The notes: generated from the letters alone by a model not told the origin. 64,000 bases of DNA from Rickettsia rhipicephali str. 3-7-female6-CWPP (GCF_000284075.1 NC_017042.1:992001-1056000), one strand, 5' to 3'; counted from the first letter of the stretch, positions 1 to 10,250 are shown. Numbers and translations are program-made.

Positions 1-149
1 AGTTTGATTTATCTAAGATAATTGATAATTATGGAGACTTTATTAAAGAACAAACTTTAGGCGAGTTTGCTAAAAATTTCACGCCTGATTATGTCAGTAA
101 AGTAGAATTAGAGAACCATCAAATACAACTTAAAGTTAAGAAATTGTAA
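1..149 (+). CDS. ileS: C-terminal end of probable isoleucyl-tRNA synthetase (partial)
   Basis: The frame starting at base 3 is open from the window edge to a TAA at 147-149 and gives 48 residues. The segment DFIKEQTLGEFAKNF resembles the C-terminal extension of the eukaryote-like (type 2) IleRS that Rickettsia carries, where a short conserved 'YI..ETL' helix lies near the end. IleRS charges tRNA-Ile in the cytoplasm. The catalytic HIGH and KMSKS regions lie outside the window, so the name rests on this tail and on general knowledge of the family. It could be another protein; confidence is moderate. Confidence 0.5.
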   Translation, partial: FDLSKIIDNYGDFIKEQTLGEFAKNFTPDYVSKVELENHQIQLKVKKL

Positions 150-236
150 ATTATTTTACTATCAATTAAGATATTGATAATTTAATTAGATTAATCTATA
201 GTACGCACGCTATAAATTAATTTAAGGTAAATTATC

Positions 237-1604
237 ATGCACAACTCCTCCACAGCTCCGGGGGTTCTAAAATTAAAAGAACTACTAAGCCGGAAACTAC
301 TAAAACAGAAAATGTAATAACTCTAGGGTATTTAAAACAATATTTTGATGCGTTTCATCCTAAAGATGGGACAGCATTAAATATTATAGCTAGCTTAGAT
401 GATCCGAATTTAAATAAAATAAATCTCATGGAAAGCCTTATATCGCAAGGTGCAAATAAATACAAAGCATTAGAATTTGCACTTAAAAACAATAATGCAC
501 AAGCTGAATATTTACTTAATCATCTTACGTTTGAACCTAATCCTAGCCTAATACAAGCAATACACAATAAAAATTTAATTTTAGTAAAGTATTTTGTAGA
601 AGAAAAACCAGCGAATGTAAATTTTAGTCATTATGATTCTAATACACTAAATGTTACTGCCGGTTTGAAAGAACCTTACAAAACAGACATTACATGTGAT
701 CTTTTAATAAAAGGAGCAACTTATTTAAATACAACCTGAAGAAACAGCACAAGGTGGTCAAAATGTAAACGATCTTCATAAGCAAATCTTTTTTAAAGCA
801 ATAAATGAAAATAAGCTTGAAGTAATTAAAAAATTTGTTGAAATATACGGTTTTGATGTTAATACTGAATATCGTTTTAACACATCATTAAGTACTGCAA
901 ATTTAAAAAATAGAAAAGAAATTGCAAAGTATCTTTTATCTAAAAATGCTAATTTAGATGTAGCTCTAGAAATAACAATAATATACGGTAATTTAAATGC
1001 GGTAAAAACCTTATTAGAGATGCAGGGGCAAAGATTAACGGCAATAAAGATGTATCACCTTTAATGCTTGCATCAGAGCATGGGCAAAATATTTACTTAA
1101 ACACGGTGCTAACTATAATGTTAAAGGATGGGAAAAAGATAACTTACATAGCGATGTATCGTGTCAACTAACTCAAATCACTGAAATTTCTATATTGTGT
1201 GAAAAAGCTAATAATCCTAACCACAAATATATATTAGAGAAGATATTAAAAACAAGTATATCACCACATTATGACGGATATAAGAATTTATCATCAGAAC
1301 AAATAAAGCAAAAATTTTCTAAATTCAAAAAACAACTATCTAAAGATTTACAAAATTTCGCAGAAATTAAAGCACTGTTAGAAGATTATTCTAGCGGGAA
1401 GAAAATTCCAATAAATACAAATACTGTAGTAGAAGACGAGGGCTATGTTTCTGATTTTAAGGTTGAAACTGAAAAACCTAACCAGGCTCTAGGTTAAAAC
1501 ATACTCCTTCTAAATCAGGTATATTTAGCACTTTTGCCCTTGAGGGACTTGATGAAGAAACGTCTTTATGCGGTGATATAAAAATATTTGATTCTGAGCT
1601 TTAA
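237..1604 (+). pseudogene. Ankyrin-repeat protein gene, broken by at least five frameshifts
   Basis: An ATG at 237 opens a frame that stops within 81 bases. The reading resumes one frame over inside the G run at 260-264 and continues to a stop at 737-739. Further shifts near 735, 1020, 1090 and 1490 are needed to reach the TAA at 1602-1604. Joined, the pieces give ankyrin-like helix pairs, for example AKYLLKHGANYNVKG and AVKTLLEAGAKINGNKDVSPL, followed by a charged C-terminal region. Ankyrin proteins of intracellular bacteria are often secreted and bind host proteins, but this copy cannot make one. It follows probable ileS and is followed by repeats. Restoring one G in the G run joins the first two frames (MHNSSTAPGGSKIKRTT). 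Confidence 0.8.
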
Positions 1605-1810
1605 TAATGTCATTCCTACGATAAGATTGCTTCATTGCCTGCTCTTATGTCATTCCCGCATAGGCGTTGTTGCGTGGGCCAGTTTCCTAATTGTTACCCT
1701 GTGGCTTGTCCACGGGATCAAAATACTAATATTATTAGTATTTTTAACTAGATTGCTTCATCAAAACTTACAATTTTTCCTCGCAATGACGACAAAACCT
1801 CTTACACATA
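1605..1810. repeat. Composite of dispersed Rickettsia repeats downstream of the ankyrin pseudogene
   Basis: This stretch mixes pieces of three repeat types seen elsewhere in the window: the 'gtcattcccgc' type (near 1651), the 'gtggcttg.ccacgggat' type with its inner palindrome of TACTAATA and TATTAGTA (near 1700-1745), and the 'cgcaatgacg' type (1750-1795). The open frame of 82 codons across 1588-1836 is made of these repeats and is not a gene. The stretch 1605-2150 holds no gene. Confidence 0.75.
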
Positions 1811-1848
1811 TTATTAGATACATATATTCTAAATAAATGAATATAGTG

Positions 1849-1958
1849 AACTGATCTCCATTTTGTACTTCGTTGTTCGTTGTCTTACCTATTAATAATA
1901 TATAGGCTCCACCCTTACGCTTGTCATACAATGGAGCTGAGTTTACTATAGTAGCGAA
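1849..1958. repeat. Imperfect inverted repeat, about 110 bp
   Basis: The left end (actgatctccattttgtac) and the right end (catacaatggagctgagtt) are imperfect reverse complements about 70 bases apart. The structure looks like one of the dispersed palindromes of this genome, but I see no second full copy in the window. Confidence 0.5.
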
Positions 1959-1982
1959 TTATAAGCGAAAGGCAATATATTA

Positions 1983-2144
1983 AGGTTCTGTAAAGGAAAA
2001 TTAAATTAATCTATTTTTGCTCTTCTTTACTGCAAATTATAAGATTGTTTTGAAATAGGAACAACTATTACTGCAAACATCTTATTAATTTTCGCTAAAA
2101 AATATCTGAAAATATAAATAATTGAATTATCCTTTACAGAACCT
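1983..2144. repeat. Large palindromic element with 15-bp perfect ends, copy 1
   Basis: The ends are AGGTTCTGTAAAGGA (1983-1997) and its exact reverse complement (2130-2144). Similarity of the arms continues inward for about 13 more bases with a few mismatches. The interior (about 2023-2100) resembles, in reverse orientation, the interior of the element at 16963-17140 (cagtaata..., tatttcaaaa, tataatttgcag). It lies just beyond the stop codon of pccA (2151) and could also act as its transcription terminator. Confidence 0.75.
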
Positions 2145-2150
2145 AATATA

Positions 2151-4148
2151 TCAAGCAAATTCTAATAATACCTGCCCTCTTACAACATTATCCTTTTCAT
2201 TAACAAAAATTTTAGCTATTTTTCCGTCTCTTTCGGCAAGAATCAGATTTTCCATTTTCATAGCAGTTAAAATCATAATTTCTTGTCCTGCCGTCACTTC
2301 CTGCCCTTCTTTCACCTTTATCGCAGCAATCTGACCGCTTAGAGGAGCTTGTAGTTCGGAGCTTTCTTCCACCACTACTTTTGAGACCATCAACGCTTCA
2401 AGTTCTGATATACGAGGAGAGCGTACAAAGGCTTTTACGCTAATACCGGCATGCGATAATAAATAACCGGTTCTGATATTCTCAATTTTCACATTTGTCT
2501 TTTTACCGTTAATTATAGCTGTAAAAAGTTCATTACCTAAATTCCAGTTACTACGAATATATATTCTATCGCTTTCGTGACGTATATTATAGCCGTTTTC
2601 AACAGGTGTAATTAATACGGGAAATAGTTTATCATCGATAGTTACTACCCACCTTGTACCTATTTTGTTAGCCTGATTGTTAATATTGCCGGAAATTAAA
2701 GAAGCACGTCTTTGCTCCGATATATAAATAAAAATAGCCGTTGCTAAAAATACGGTAGTTACTTCTGAAGTTAGACTAGCTCCGGAAAAACCGTCAGGAT
2801 ATTCTTCTTGAATAAAGGCAGTAGAAATATCGCCACTAACAAGGCGTGGATGTAGCATTACCGCTTCTAAGAAACTGATATTATGAGCAATACCGTTAAT
2901 TATATAAGAACTCAAAGCAGAACGCATTAGCTCAATTGCCTGCTCTCTTGTTTCACCGTAAGTACATAATTTTGCAATCATTGAGTCATAAAACATACTT
3001 ACTTCGCCACCCAGCCCAATCCCTGTATCTATACGGATATTAGGACTCTTTGCAGGTTCGGAATAAGCTATAATTCTACCGCTAGAAGGTAAGAAACCTC
3101 GGCTTGGGTTTTCGGCACAAATTCGTGATTCAAATGCCCAACCTTTTAATTTTACGTCATCTTGCGTAAATGATAATTTCTCGCCGGCTGCGATTTGTAT
3201 CATCTCTTCAACGATATCTATACCGGTAATTAGCTCAGTAACAGGATGCTCGACTTGCAACCTAGTATTCATCTCTAAAAAATAGAAATTTTTATTGCTA
3301 TCTACTATAAACTCAACGGTACCGGCCGAATAATATCCCACTTTTTGAGATAAGGATATTACCTGCCGATACATTTCTTGCCTTATATCTTCAGTAATAA
3401 AAGAACTTGGTGCTTCTTCGATTACTTTTTGATGGTGACGCTGTATTGAACATTCCCGCTCTCCGAGACATACACTATTGCCGTATTGATCGGCAATTAG
3501 CTGAATTTCGATATGACGGGGAGTTTGAATTAACTTCTCAATAAATAATCTATCGTCACTAAAACTATTGGCTGCTTCAAGCTTTGCCGACTCAAAAGCA
3601 TTGGCCATTTCAGCGGGATTATTCACTACTCTCATACCACGCCCACCGCCACCGGCAGCCGCTTTTACTATTACCGGAAAACCAATCTCTTTAGCAATAT
3701 CTATAGCTTGTTTAACATCGTTTATAGTTCCCATATAACCCGGAACGGTGCTAACTCCGGCTTCTATCGCTATCTTTTTTGCTTCGATTTTATCGCCCAT
3801 TTTTTTAATAGTTCCGGCACTTGGTCCTATTAAAACAACACCTTCTCTTTTAAGAATATTGGCAAAATTTGGATTTTCTGATAAAAAACCGTAACCTGGA
3901 TGTACCGCACTTGCACCACTTTCACGAATCGCCGAAATAATATTTTTAATAGATAAATAACTTTCCGTTGCAGGGGAATCACCTATATAATAAGCCTCAT
4001 CTGCATGCTGCACATACATTGAGTTTGTATCTGCTTCAGAATATACTGCAACCGACTTTATCCCCATCTTTTTTAAGGTACGTATTATTCTAACGGCGAT
4101 CTCGCTACGATTAGCAATTAAAATTTTATCAAACAATGGTTTATTCAT
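2151..4148 (-). CDS. pccA: Propionyl-CoA carboxylase alpha chain (biotin carboxylase plus biotin carrier)
   Basis: This is the biotinylated subunit of an acyl-CoA carboxylase that makes methylmalonyl-CoA from propionyl-CoA, ATP and bicarbonate in the cytosol. The N-terminal biotin carboxylase domain starts at FDKILIANRSEIAVRII. The ATP-grasp glycine loop GGGGRGMR, the CSIQRHHQK segment and EMNTRLQVEHPVTE are present. A biotinyl domain closes the protein with the acceptor lysine in AMKM at about residue 631 of 665, the normal length. I chose the ATG at 4148 (MNKPLF); an 18-codon upstream extension to 4202 only translates a palindromic repeat. pccB lies upstream on the same strand, so the two are probably co-transcribed. 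Acetyl-CoA carboxylase is less likely because the carrier is fused and pccB is the neighbour. Confidence 0.93.
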   Translation of the reverse strand: MNKPLFDKILIANRSEIAVRIIRTLKKMGIKSVAVYSEADTNSMYVQHADEAYYIGDSPATESYLSIKNIISAIRESGASAVHPGYGFLSENPNFANILKREGVVLIGPSAGTIKKMGDKIEAKKIAIEAGVSTVPGYMGTINDVKQAIDIAKEIGFPVIVKAAAGGGGRGMRVVNNPAEMANAFESAKLEAANSFSDDRLFIEKLIQTPRHIEIQLIADQYGNSVCLGERECSIQRHHQKVIEEAPSSFITEDIRQEMYRQVISLSQKVGYYSAGTVEFIVDSNKNFYFLEMNTRLQVEHPVTELITGIDIVEEMIQIAAGEKLSFTQDDVKLKGWAFESRICAENPSRGFLPSSGRIIAYSEPAKSPNIRIDTGIGLGGEVSMFYDSMIAKLCTYGETREQAIELMRSALSSYIINGIAHNISFLEAVMLHPRLVSGDISTAFIQEEYPDGFSGASLTSEVTTVFLATAIFIYISEQRRASLISGNINNQANKIGTRWVVTIDDKLFPVLITPVENGYNIRHESDRIYIRSNWNLGNELFTAIINGKKTNVKIENIRTGYLLSHAGISVKAFVRSPRISELEALMVSKVVVEESSELQAPLSGQIAAIKVKEGQEVTAGQEIMILTAMKMENLILAERDGKIAKIFVNEKDNVVRGQVLLEFA

Positions 4149-4165
4149 AGTTTTTTGTATCCTAA

Positions 4166-4244
4166 TGTCACCCCGTAGCTTGACCACGGGGTCTTGTGTC
4201 ACAGACTGTATTCTGAGATCCCGTAGTCAAGCCACGGGATGACA
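4166..4244. repeat. Dispersed palindrome ('ccgtggtcaagccacggg' type) between pccB and pccA
   Basis: The left half (gtcaccccgtagcttgacc) and right half (tcaagccacgggatgacag) form an inverted repeat. It fills almost the whole 97-bp spacer between the stop of pccB and the start of pccA. Related copies lie at 11040, 12115, 17390, 20848, 28855, 29020 and 53045. Confidence 0.8.
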
Positions 4245-4245
4245 G

Positions 4246-5790
4246 CTAAAGCGGCAAATTATCATGCTTCTTCCACGGCAGTTCTACTTTTTTAGTACGG
4301 AGGAAATTTAACGCCTTACATATTCGCCATCTGGTATTTTGCGGTCTTATAATATCATCCAAATATCCCCTAGAGGCCGCAACAAAAGGCGAAGTTACTA
4401 CTTTCCTATATTCATCGATTTTTTGTTTTTTAGCTTCAAGGTTTTTACATTCTTCCTTAAATATTATCTCGGCCGCTCCCTCTGCCCCCATAACGGCGAT
4501 TTCCGAATTAAACCAAGCATAGTTTATATCGCCTCTAAGATGCTTGGAGTTCATAACTATATAAGCACCTCCATAAGCCTTACGGGTAATTACAGTAATC
4601 TTCGGCACTGTAGCTTCCGCATAAGCGTATAACAGCTTAGCCCCGTGTTTAATAATACCGTCATGCTCTTGGGATGTACCAGGCAAAAATCCAGGCACAT
4701 CCACAAGGCTTACTATAGGAATATTGAAAGCATCACAAAATCTAATAAATCTTGCTGCTTTTCTTGAGGCGTTTATATCTAAACATCCTGCTAAATGCAA
4801 AGGCTGATTAGCCACAAATCCTACCGGATAACCTTCCATATAACCAAAGCCAATAATGATATTCTTAGCAAAATCAGGTTGTAGTTCAAAAAATTCTCCC
4901 TCATCAACTATATGCTCAACAAGCTCTTTCATATCATAAGGCTTATTAGGAGTGTTAGGTATTAACGTGCTAAGAGACATATCAACTCTATCGGCAGGAT
5001 CAACAGTCGAACGAACAGGAAGAGGACTACGATTGGATGACGGAAGGAAATTAAAGAATTTACGAATTTCAAGCAATGCTTCTATATCATTGTTGAATGC
5101 AAGATCGGCAACGCCGCTTTTAGTGGTATGCATCCTAGCACCGCCGAGCTTTTCTTGGCTTACTTCTTCACCCGTAACGGTTTTTACTACATCGGGACCG
5201 GTTACGAACATATAAGAACTATTCTTAACCATAAATATAAAATCGGTTAAGGCAGGAGAATATACCGCACCACCGGCACAAGGTCCCATAATTAGGGTAA
5301 TTTGAGGGATGACACCCGACGCTAAAACATTACGCTGAAATAATTCACCGTATCCGGCCAGAGCATCAACCCCTTCTTGAATTCTTGCTCCCCCTGAGTC
5401 GTTAATACCGATTACGGGAGCACCGGTTTCTATAGCTTGATCGATAATATCGCAGATTTTCTTAGCATGATATTCGCCTAGAGAGCCGCCGAGTACGGTA
5501 AAATCTTGGCTATAAATAAATACCAACCTACCGTTTATCGTACCGTGTCCCGTTACAACGCCGTCACCTAAAAACTTTTTATCCTGCATCCCAAAATTAT
5601 CGCATCTATGGGATACAAACATACCTGTTTCAGTAAAGCTATTCGGATCTAATAATACTTCTATGCGTTCTCGTGCAGTTAACTTACCTTTTTGATGTTG
5701 TGCGTTGACCCTAGCTTCACCGCCCCCTTGCCTTGCAATATTTCTTCTCTCATCCAGTAACTCAGGAGAGATTATATTACTTTGATTCAT
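4246..5790 (-). CDS. pccB: Propionyl-CoA carboxylase beta chain (carboxyltransferase)
   Basis: This subunit moves the carboxyl group from carboxybiotin on PccA to propionyl-CoA. The 514-residue product has the two crotonase-like carboxyltransferase halves typical of the family. The N-terminal half contains [17 protein letters not shown] and [20 protein letters not shown]. The C-terminal half contains [12 protein letters not shown] and [12 protein letters not shown]-type acyl-CoA binding loops (seen here as [16 protein letters not shown]). Length is normal and no key region is missing. It is upstream of pccA in the same direction with only a palindromic repeat between them. The start at 5790 gives [16 protein letters not shown], a usual N-terminus for the family. 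Confidence 0.94.
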   Translation of the reverse strand: MNQSNIISPELLDERRNIARQGGGEARVNAQHQKGKLTARERIEVLLDPNSFTETGMFVSHRCDNFGMQDKKFLGDGVVTGHGTINGRLVFIYSQDFTVLGGSLGEYHAKKICDIIDQAIETGAPVIGINDSGGARIQEGVDALAGYGELFQRNVLASGVIPQITLIMGPCAGGAVYSPALTDFIFMVKNSSYMFVTGPDVVKTVTGEEVSQEKLGGARMHTTKSGVADLAFNNDIEALLEIRKFFNFLPSSNRSPLPVRSTVDPADRVDMSLSTLIPNTPNKPYDMKELVEHIVDEGEFFELQPDFAKNIIIGFGYMEGYPVGFVANQPLHLAGCLDINASRKAARFIRFCDAFNIPIVSLVDVPGFLPGTSQEHDGIIKHGAKLLYAYAEATVPKITVITRKAYGGAYIVMNSKHLRGDINYAWFNSEIAVMGAEGAAEIIFKEECKNLEAKKQKIDEYRKVVTSPFVAASRGYLDDIIRPQNTRWRICKALNFLRTKKVELPWKKHDNLPL

Positions 5791-5865
5791 AGATTATTTA
5801 TAGTTTTATTTTCCACAATATCCATAATATAATATAATAATGCTAATGTGAAAAGATAATTATTT

Positions 5866-6114
5866 ATGTCATCTACCAAAGATATCAAAGAAGCACCGAA
5901 AAAAGCCAAATCACCAGCTAAATTTGATAATTTATCAACTGCCTTAAAAAAGAATTTACAAAGAAGAAAGAAAGTTAAAACGAAAGATACTACAAGCCAA
6001 GCTTTATCTGCATTACAAACAATAGTAAAAAATTACACTGATTCTACGGACGAAAAAATTTCTCTTGTAGATGAATTAATAAAATCAAGACGCTTAGAAA
6101 CAGAAAGTAAATAA
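5866..6114 (+). CDS. Small lysine-rich hypothetical protein
   Basis: The 82-residue product is strongly basic in its first half (KEAPKKAKSPAK, RRKKVKTK) and more acidic towards the end. I see no membrane segment, signal peptide or known motif. It is divergent from pccB, with 75 bp between the two starts, and probably has its own promoter in that gap. Codon use is AT-rich like its neighbours and the frame is intact, so it is probably a real gene. A nucleic-acid-binding role would fit the charge but is a guess. Confidence 0.6.
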   Translation: MSSTKDIKEAPKKAKSPAKFDNLSTALKKNLQRRKKVKTKDTTSQALSALQTIVKNYTDSTDEKISLVDELIKSRRLETESK

Positions 6115-6171
6115 GCACCACATTTGACATATTAATATAAATTGCTAATATTTGGGGAGTTTAGGTTTTGT

Positions 6172-6316
6172 TGCATAGCTCGCTTATGTCATTCCTGCAT
6201 AGGCGGGAATCCAGGGTAAAGCGAGATAAATCGAATTTTTAGTTTTAAAAACTTACTGTATTTATATTTTTTAATTACTGGATTCCTGTTTGCACGGGAA
6301 TGACATAAGAGTCACC
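6172..6316. repeat. Palindromic repeat of the 'gtcattcctgcataggcgggaatcc' type
   Basis: The left part (cattcctgcataggcgggaa) and the right part (attcctgtttgcacgggaat, then gacataagag) form an inverted repeat of about 145 bp. It ends just before the start of aas. A similar element lies at 58965-59105. Confidence 0.75.
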
Positions 6317-6348
6317 CAACAAAATTGGCATTTAAAATATTTTATATC

Positions 6349-9300
6349 ATGGACACAAACAAATTATATCTTTTCAAAGATAGACGATTTTTACCGAATT
6401 TTATAGTGCAGTTATGCGGTTGTCTTAATGATAATATATTAAAAAATGCTCTGGTAATCCTTATAACTTATGGTATTTCAGGAGCTTTAAATAAATATAA
6501 TAATCTACTTGTTTTAACTGCTAATGCTACTTTTGTATTACCTTTTATAATATTCGCAAGCATAGCAGGACAAATTGCCGATAAATACGAGCGTGCAAAT
6601 CTTATTAAAATTATTAAGATTTGTGAAATCGGTATAATTGCCTTTGCAATTTACGGATTTCATCATAATAATCTGTTAATCCTGTTTTGTTCTATTTGCT
6701 TAATGGGTATACATTCTACTTTTTTCGGTCCAATCAAATATAGCGTATTACCTGATCACCTAAATAAAGACGAACTACTTGGAGCTAATGGCTTTGTTGA
6801 AGCCGGAACTTTTATCGGTATTTTTATCGGTACTATAATTGGCAGCTATTATACAATCAGCAATAATTTTATAATTTATTCCTTAATTACCATCGCTTTT
6901 CTTGGCTTTATTACAAGCCTTTTTTCCCCAAAATCTAAAAACGCAAATCGTGATATTAAAATAAATTTTAATATTATAGATGAAAGCATAAATATGATTA
7001 AATATGCCAAAGCAAAAAAACAGATATATTTAGCGATACTTGGTATTTCATGGTTTTGGTTTATCGGAGCTGCTATAATTTCTCAAATACCTTTACTTGC
7101 TAAGATAACTTTTAAAGCTGATGAGAATGTTGCTAATTTATTTTTGGCGGTTTTCTCGCTTGGTGTTGGGGTCGGTTCGTTTTTATGTAGCAAAATATTT
7201 GAAGATGAGATTACCGTTAAATATCTATTTATTTCAGCCCTAGGCATTAGTATTTTCGGTATTGATTTATTCTTTGCAAGTAGAATTAGCTCAGTTAACT
7301 ACGAACCTACTCAGCTAAAAAGTATTTTAGTATTTTTATCGAAAAGACATAATTGGCGAATAGTTATAGATTTATTGTTCTTAGCGGCAATAGGCGGATT
7401 ATATATCGTTCCTCTTTTTGCGATATTACAGCATTACGCAAACCCTGCTCATCGTAGTCGAATTATTGCCGTTAACAATCTTATCAATTCCATTTTCATG
7501 GTGGGATCAACAATAATTCTATCTTTATTATTTTACCTAAATTTCACTATACCCTGGATTATATTATTTATTAGCCTAGCTAATATAATCGTTACTATAC
7601 ATATTTACCGTTTAATACCTGAAGTTAAAATTATTCCGTTTAAGCTATTGCGAAGAATATTCCAAATCTGTTTTGATCTTATGTATAAGGTTGAAGTTAA
7701 AGGATTTGAAAATTTTCAAAAAGCAGGTAAAAAAGTAGTAGTGGTCGCTAACCATATTTCATATCTAGATCCGCCGCTAATTGCTACTTACTTACGAGAA
7801 GAAATGACTTTTGCAATTAGTCCCGATATACAAAAAATATGGTGGATTAAACCGTTTTTACGTATGGCAAGAACTTTGCCGGTTGATCCAAGTAACCCAA
7901 TGGCAATAAAGACTTTAGTAAAAGAAGTACAAAAGGATCAGAAAGTAGCAATTTTCCCTGAAGGTAGAATAAGCGTTACCGGCTCTTTAATGAAAATATA
8001 CGAAGGACCGGGAATGATTGCCGATAAAGCCGGTGCTACCGTCTTACCGGTTAGAATAGATGGTACTCAATTTACTCATTTATCAAAATTAAAAAACATA
8101 TTAAAAAGAAAAATATTTCCTAAAATTACTATAACCGTTTTACCGCCGGTAAAATTCGCTAATATGGATGCTACAAACAATCAAGCACGACGCAGTTATA
8201 TATCTAGGACTCTTTATGATATCATGGCTGACATGATGTTTGAGAGTTCAGACTATAAAAATACTGTATTCTTATCTCTTATAGAAGCTGCTAAAATTCA
8301 TGGATTTAAGAAAAAAATAGTTGATGATTTTGAAAATAATGCGGTTACTTATCGAGATTTAATATTAAAATCTTTTATCCTAGGTGATTTAATCAAAAAG
8401 AATAATATCTTTGGCAGAAATTTAGGCTTAATGTTGCCTAATACCACGAATATGTTAATTACTTTTTACGCTATGCAATATAGCGGTTATGTTCCTGCTA
8501 TAATTAACTGGAGCAACGGCATAAGTACTATTATTAACTCCTGTAAACTTGCACAAATTAAAGTAGTTTACACTTCAAAACAATTTATTGAGAAAGCAAA
8601 TTTACATGAATTAATAACTAACTTATTAGATTTCGGTATTAAAATAATATATTTAGAAGATTTTAAAAATCAGATTGGTACAGCTCTAAAACTAAAAGCA
8701 AAAATAGGAAGTTATTGTGCCCAAACTTATTACAATTATTTTTGTCGTAATCGTGATGACGAAAAACCGGCAGTGATAATTTTTACTTCGGGTACTGAAG
8801 GTGAACCTAAAGCCGTATTATTATCTCACAGAAATTTACAAACTAATAGATATCAAATAACTGCTAAAGTACCTTTTAGCCCTGAAGATATAGTATTTAA
8901 TGCGCTACCGCTATTTCATTGTTTTGGTCTTAGTGGTGCAATTATTACAACTTTAAACGGTATTAAGCTGTTTCTATATCCTTCTCCACTAAATTATCGT
9001 AGCATTCCTGAAGTTATATACGATATTGGAGCAACTATATTAATTTCTACCGATACTTTTTTAAACGGTTATGCTAATTACGCTCACCCATATGATTTTT
9101 ACTCATTACGCTATATATTTGCCGGTAGCGAGAAATTAAAAGAATCTACAAGACAATTTTGGCTTAATAAGTACGGCATACGTATTTTTGAAGGATATGG
9201 GATTACAGAAGCCTCACCTATTATAACTTGCAATACCCCTATGCATAATAAAGCAGGCACGGTAGGAAGATTATTACCGAAAATTGATTATAAGCTCGAG

Positions 9301-9771
9301 AAAGTAGAGGGAATAAATGAAGGGGGACGTTTATTCATTAAGGGTCCTAACATCATGCTTGGTTACTTGGACTTAGAAGGTCACCGTACTTATAAAGAAT
9401 GGTACGACACAGGCGATATAGTCAAAATCGATTCTGAAGGGTATATAACAATTTTAGGACGTTTAAAACGCTTTGCTAAAATAGCAGAGGAAATGATATC
9501 TCTTACAAAAATTGAAGAACTTGCAAGCGAAATTGATCCTGATTCCTTGCACACTGCTATTTCTATTCCCGATAAAACGCACGGAGAAAAGATTATTTTA
9601 CTTACTACCGGTTCCGATATAAATAGAGAGAACTTTGCAGATGCTGTATCTAAAGCTCAAATTTCTTTACTACATTTACCGAAAGTAATTATTACCGATT
9701 CAGAAATACCTCTACTTACAAGCGGCAAAATTGATTATCTTGAGATTATGAAAAACGTGGATAGATTCTAA
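6349..9771 (+). CDS. aas: Three-domain lysophospholipid transporter / acyltransferase / acyl-ACP synthetase (LplT-PlsC-Aas type)
   Basis: The protein takes in lysophospholipid, activates a fatty acid and re-acylates the lipid at the inner membrane. Residues 1 to about 410 form an MFS-type transporter domain (LplT-like) with about 10-12 hydrophobic segments. Residues about 440-630 are a PlsC-type acyltransferase: the HX4D motif is in NHISYLDP (His469, Asp474) and FPEGR follows with Glu538. Residues about 660-1140 are an AMP-forming synthetase with IIFTSGTEGEPKAV (near 813), GYGITEASP, YDTGD and a C-terminal SGKIDY lysine. The start is the ATG at 6349 (MDTNKLYLF); eight codons upstream are not conserved in type. 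E. coli has LplT and Aas as separate proteins, so this is a fusion. For a parasite living in host cytosol it would allow reuse of host lysolipids and fatty acids, which is inference. Confidence 0.92.
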   Translation: MDTNKLYLFKDRRFLPNFIVQLCGCLNDNILKNALVILITYGISGALNKYNNLLVLTANATFVLPFIIFASIAGQIADKYERANLIKIIKICEIGIIAFAIYGFHHNNLLILFCSICLMGIHSTFFGPIKYSVLPDHLNKDELLGANGFVEAGTFIGIFIGTIIGSYYTISNNFIIYSLITIAFLGFITSLFSPKSKNANRDIKINFNIIDESINMIKYAKAKKQIYLAILGISWFWFIGAAIISQIPLLAKITFKADENVANLFLAVFSLGVGVGSFLCSKIFEDEITVKYLFISALGISIFGIDLFFASRISSVNYEPTQLKSILVFLSKRHNWRIVIDLLFLAAIGGLYIVPLFAILQHYANPAHRSRIIAVNNLINSIFMVGSTIILSLLFYLNFTIPWIILFISLANIIVTIHIYRLIPEVKIIPFKLLRRIFQICFDLMYKVEVKGFENFQKAGKKVVVVANHISYLDPPLIATYLREEMTFAISPDIQKIWWIKPFLRMARTLPVDPSNPMAIKTLVKEVQKDQKVAIFPEGRISVTGSLMKIYEGPGMIADKAGATVLPVRIDGTQFTHLSKLKNILKRKIFPKITITVLPPVKFANMDATNNQARRSYISRTLYDIMADMMFESSDYKNTVFLSLIEAAKIHGFKKKIVDDFENNAVTYRDLILKSFILGDLIKKNNIFGRNLGLMLPNTTNMLITFYAMQYSGYVPAIINWSNGISTIINSCKLAQIKVVYTSKQFIEKANLHELITNLLDFGIKIIYLEDFKNQIGTALKLKAKIGSYCAQTYYNYFCRNRDDEKPAVIIFTSGTEGEPKAVLLSHRNLQTNRYQITAKVPFSPEDIVFNALPLFHCFGLSGAIITTLNGIKLFLYPSPLNYRSIPEVIYDIGATILISTDTFLNGYANYAHPYDFYSLRYIFAGSEKLKESTRQFWLNKYGIRIFEGYGITEASPIITCNTPMHNKAGTVGRLLPKIDYKLEKVEGINEGGRLFIKGPNIMLGYLDLEGHRTYKEWYDTGDIVKIDSEGYITILGRLKRFAKIAEEMISLTKIEELASEIDPDSLHTAISIPDKTHGEKIILLTTGSDINRENFADAVSKAQISLLHLPKVIITDSEIPLLTSGKIDYLEIMKNVDRF

Positions 9772-9880
9772 CATTATTGCGAGCGACTGCAAGGAGCGTG
9801 GCAATCTCAGGAATCGTGCCTGATATTTCTTCGTCGACGCCTATGGCGTCTTCTCGCAATGACGGAAAAAAACGCCACAC
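9772..9880. repeat. Dispersed repeat of the 'attgcgagcgac...cgcaatgacg' type
   Basis: The left end (attgcgagcgactgcaagga) and right end (tcttctcgcaatgacgg) are inverted. It begins right after the stop codon of aas. Relatives are at 12045, 14345, 22865, 52088, 52925, 54515, 62420 and 63915. Confidence 0.75.
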
Positions 9881-9912
9881 ACAACAACGCTGGTCAAGCC
9901 ACGGAGCGACAT

Positions 9913-10250
9913 TTATTTTTGCTTTTGACTATTAATAGCAGCATTCAAAACTAATTTAAACCACTTACCTAATAACTCTTGATCCTCCATAATTTCAGGT
10001 AACACCTTCCGATATGATAGAGTTACAAGTTTACCTTTACTTTGATATACAAATGACTCAGAACCGAAAGATTGAAAATATGCATAAAAGTGCTTAGGTC
10101 TAACTTAAAATATAATTCATTGCTCTTAATAATTCTTATCATAACACCACCATTATATATACCATATCCACCAAACATTGCACAAACAGCTACTGAACCA
10201 TATGGTTCTAACAATTCTTTGACATATTCAGTAAATTCATTTTTGTTCAT
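9913..10250 (-). pseudogene. TfoX N-terminal-domain protein, frameshifted
   Basis: The first part (EYVKELLEPYGSVAVCAMFGGYGIYN) matches the TfoX N-terminal domain, known from competence regulators and many small proteins of unknown role. After KLDLS the frame shifts near 10100. The other frame continues sensibly (YFQSFGSESFVYQSKGKLV, then LSYRKVLPEIMEDQE) to a stop at 9913. The intact ancestor would have been about 112 residues. The frame now read ends early at 10023 with an unrelated tail. The ATG overlaps the stop of the permease gene by four bases, so the two were once translationally coupled. Confidence 0.75.

Noticed and set aside
1588-1836. 82-codon open frame
   Set aside because: It is built from dispersed repeats found elsewhere and has no coding character of its own.
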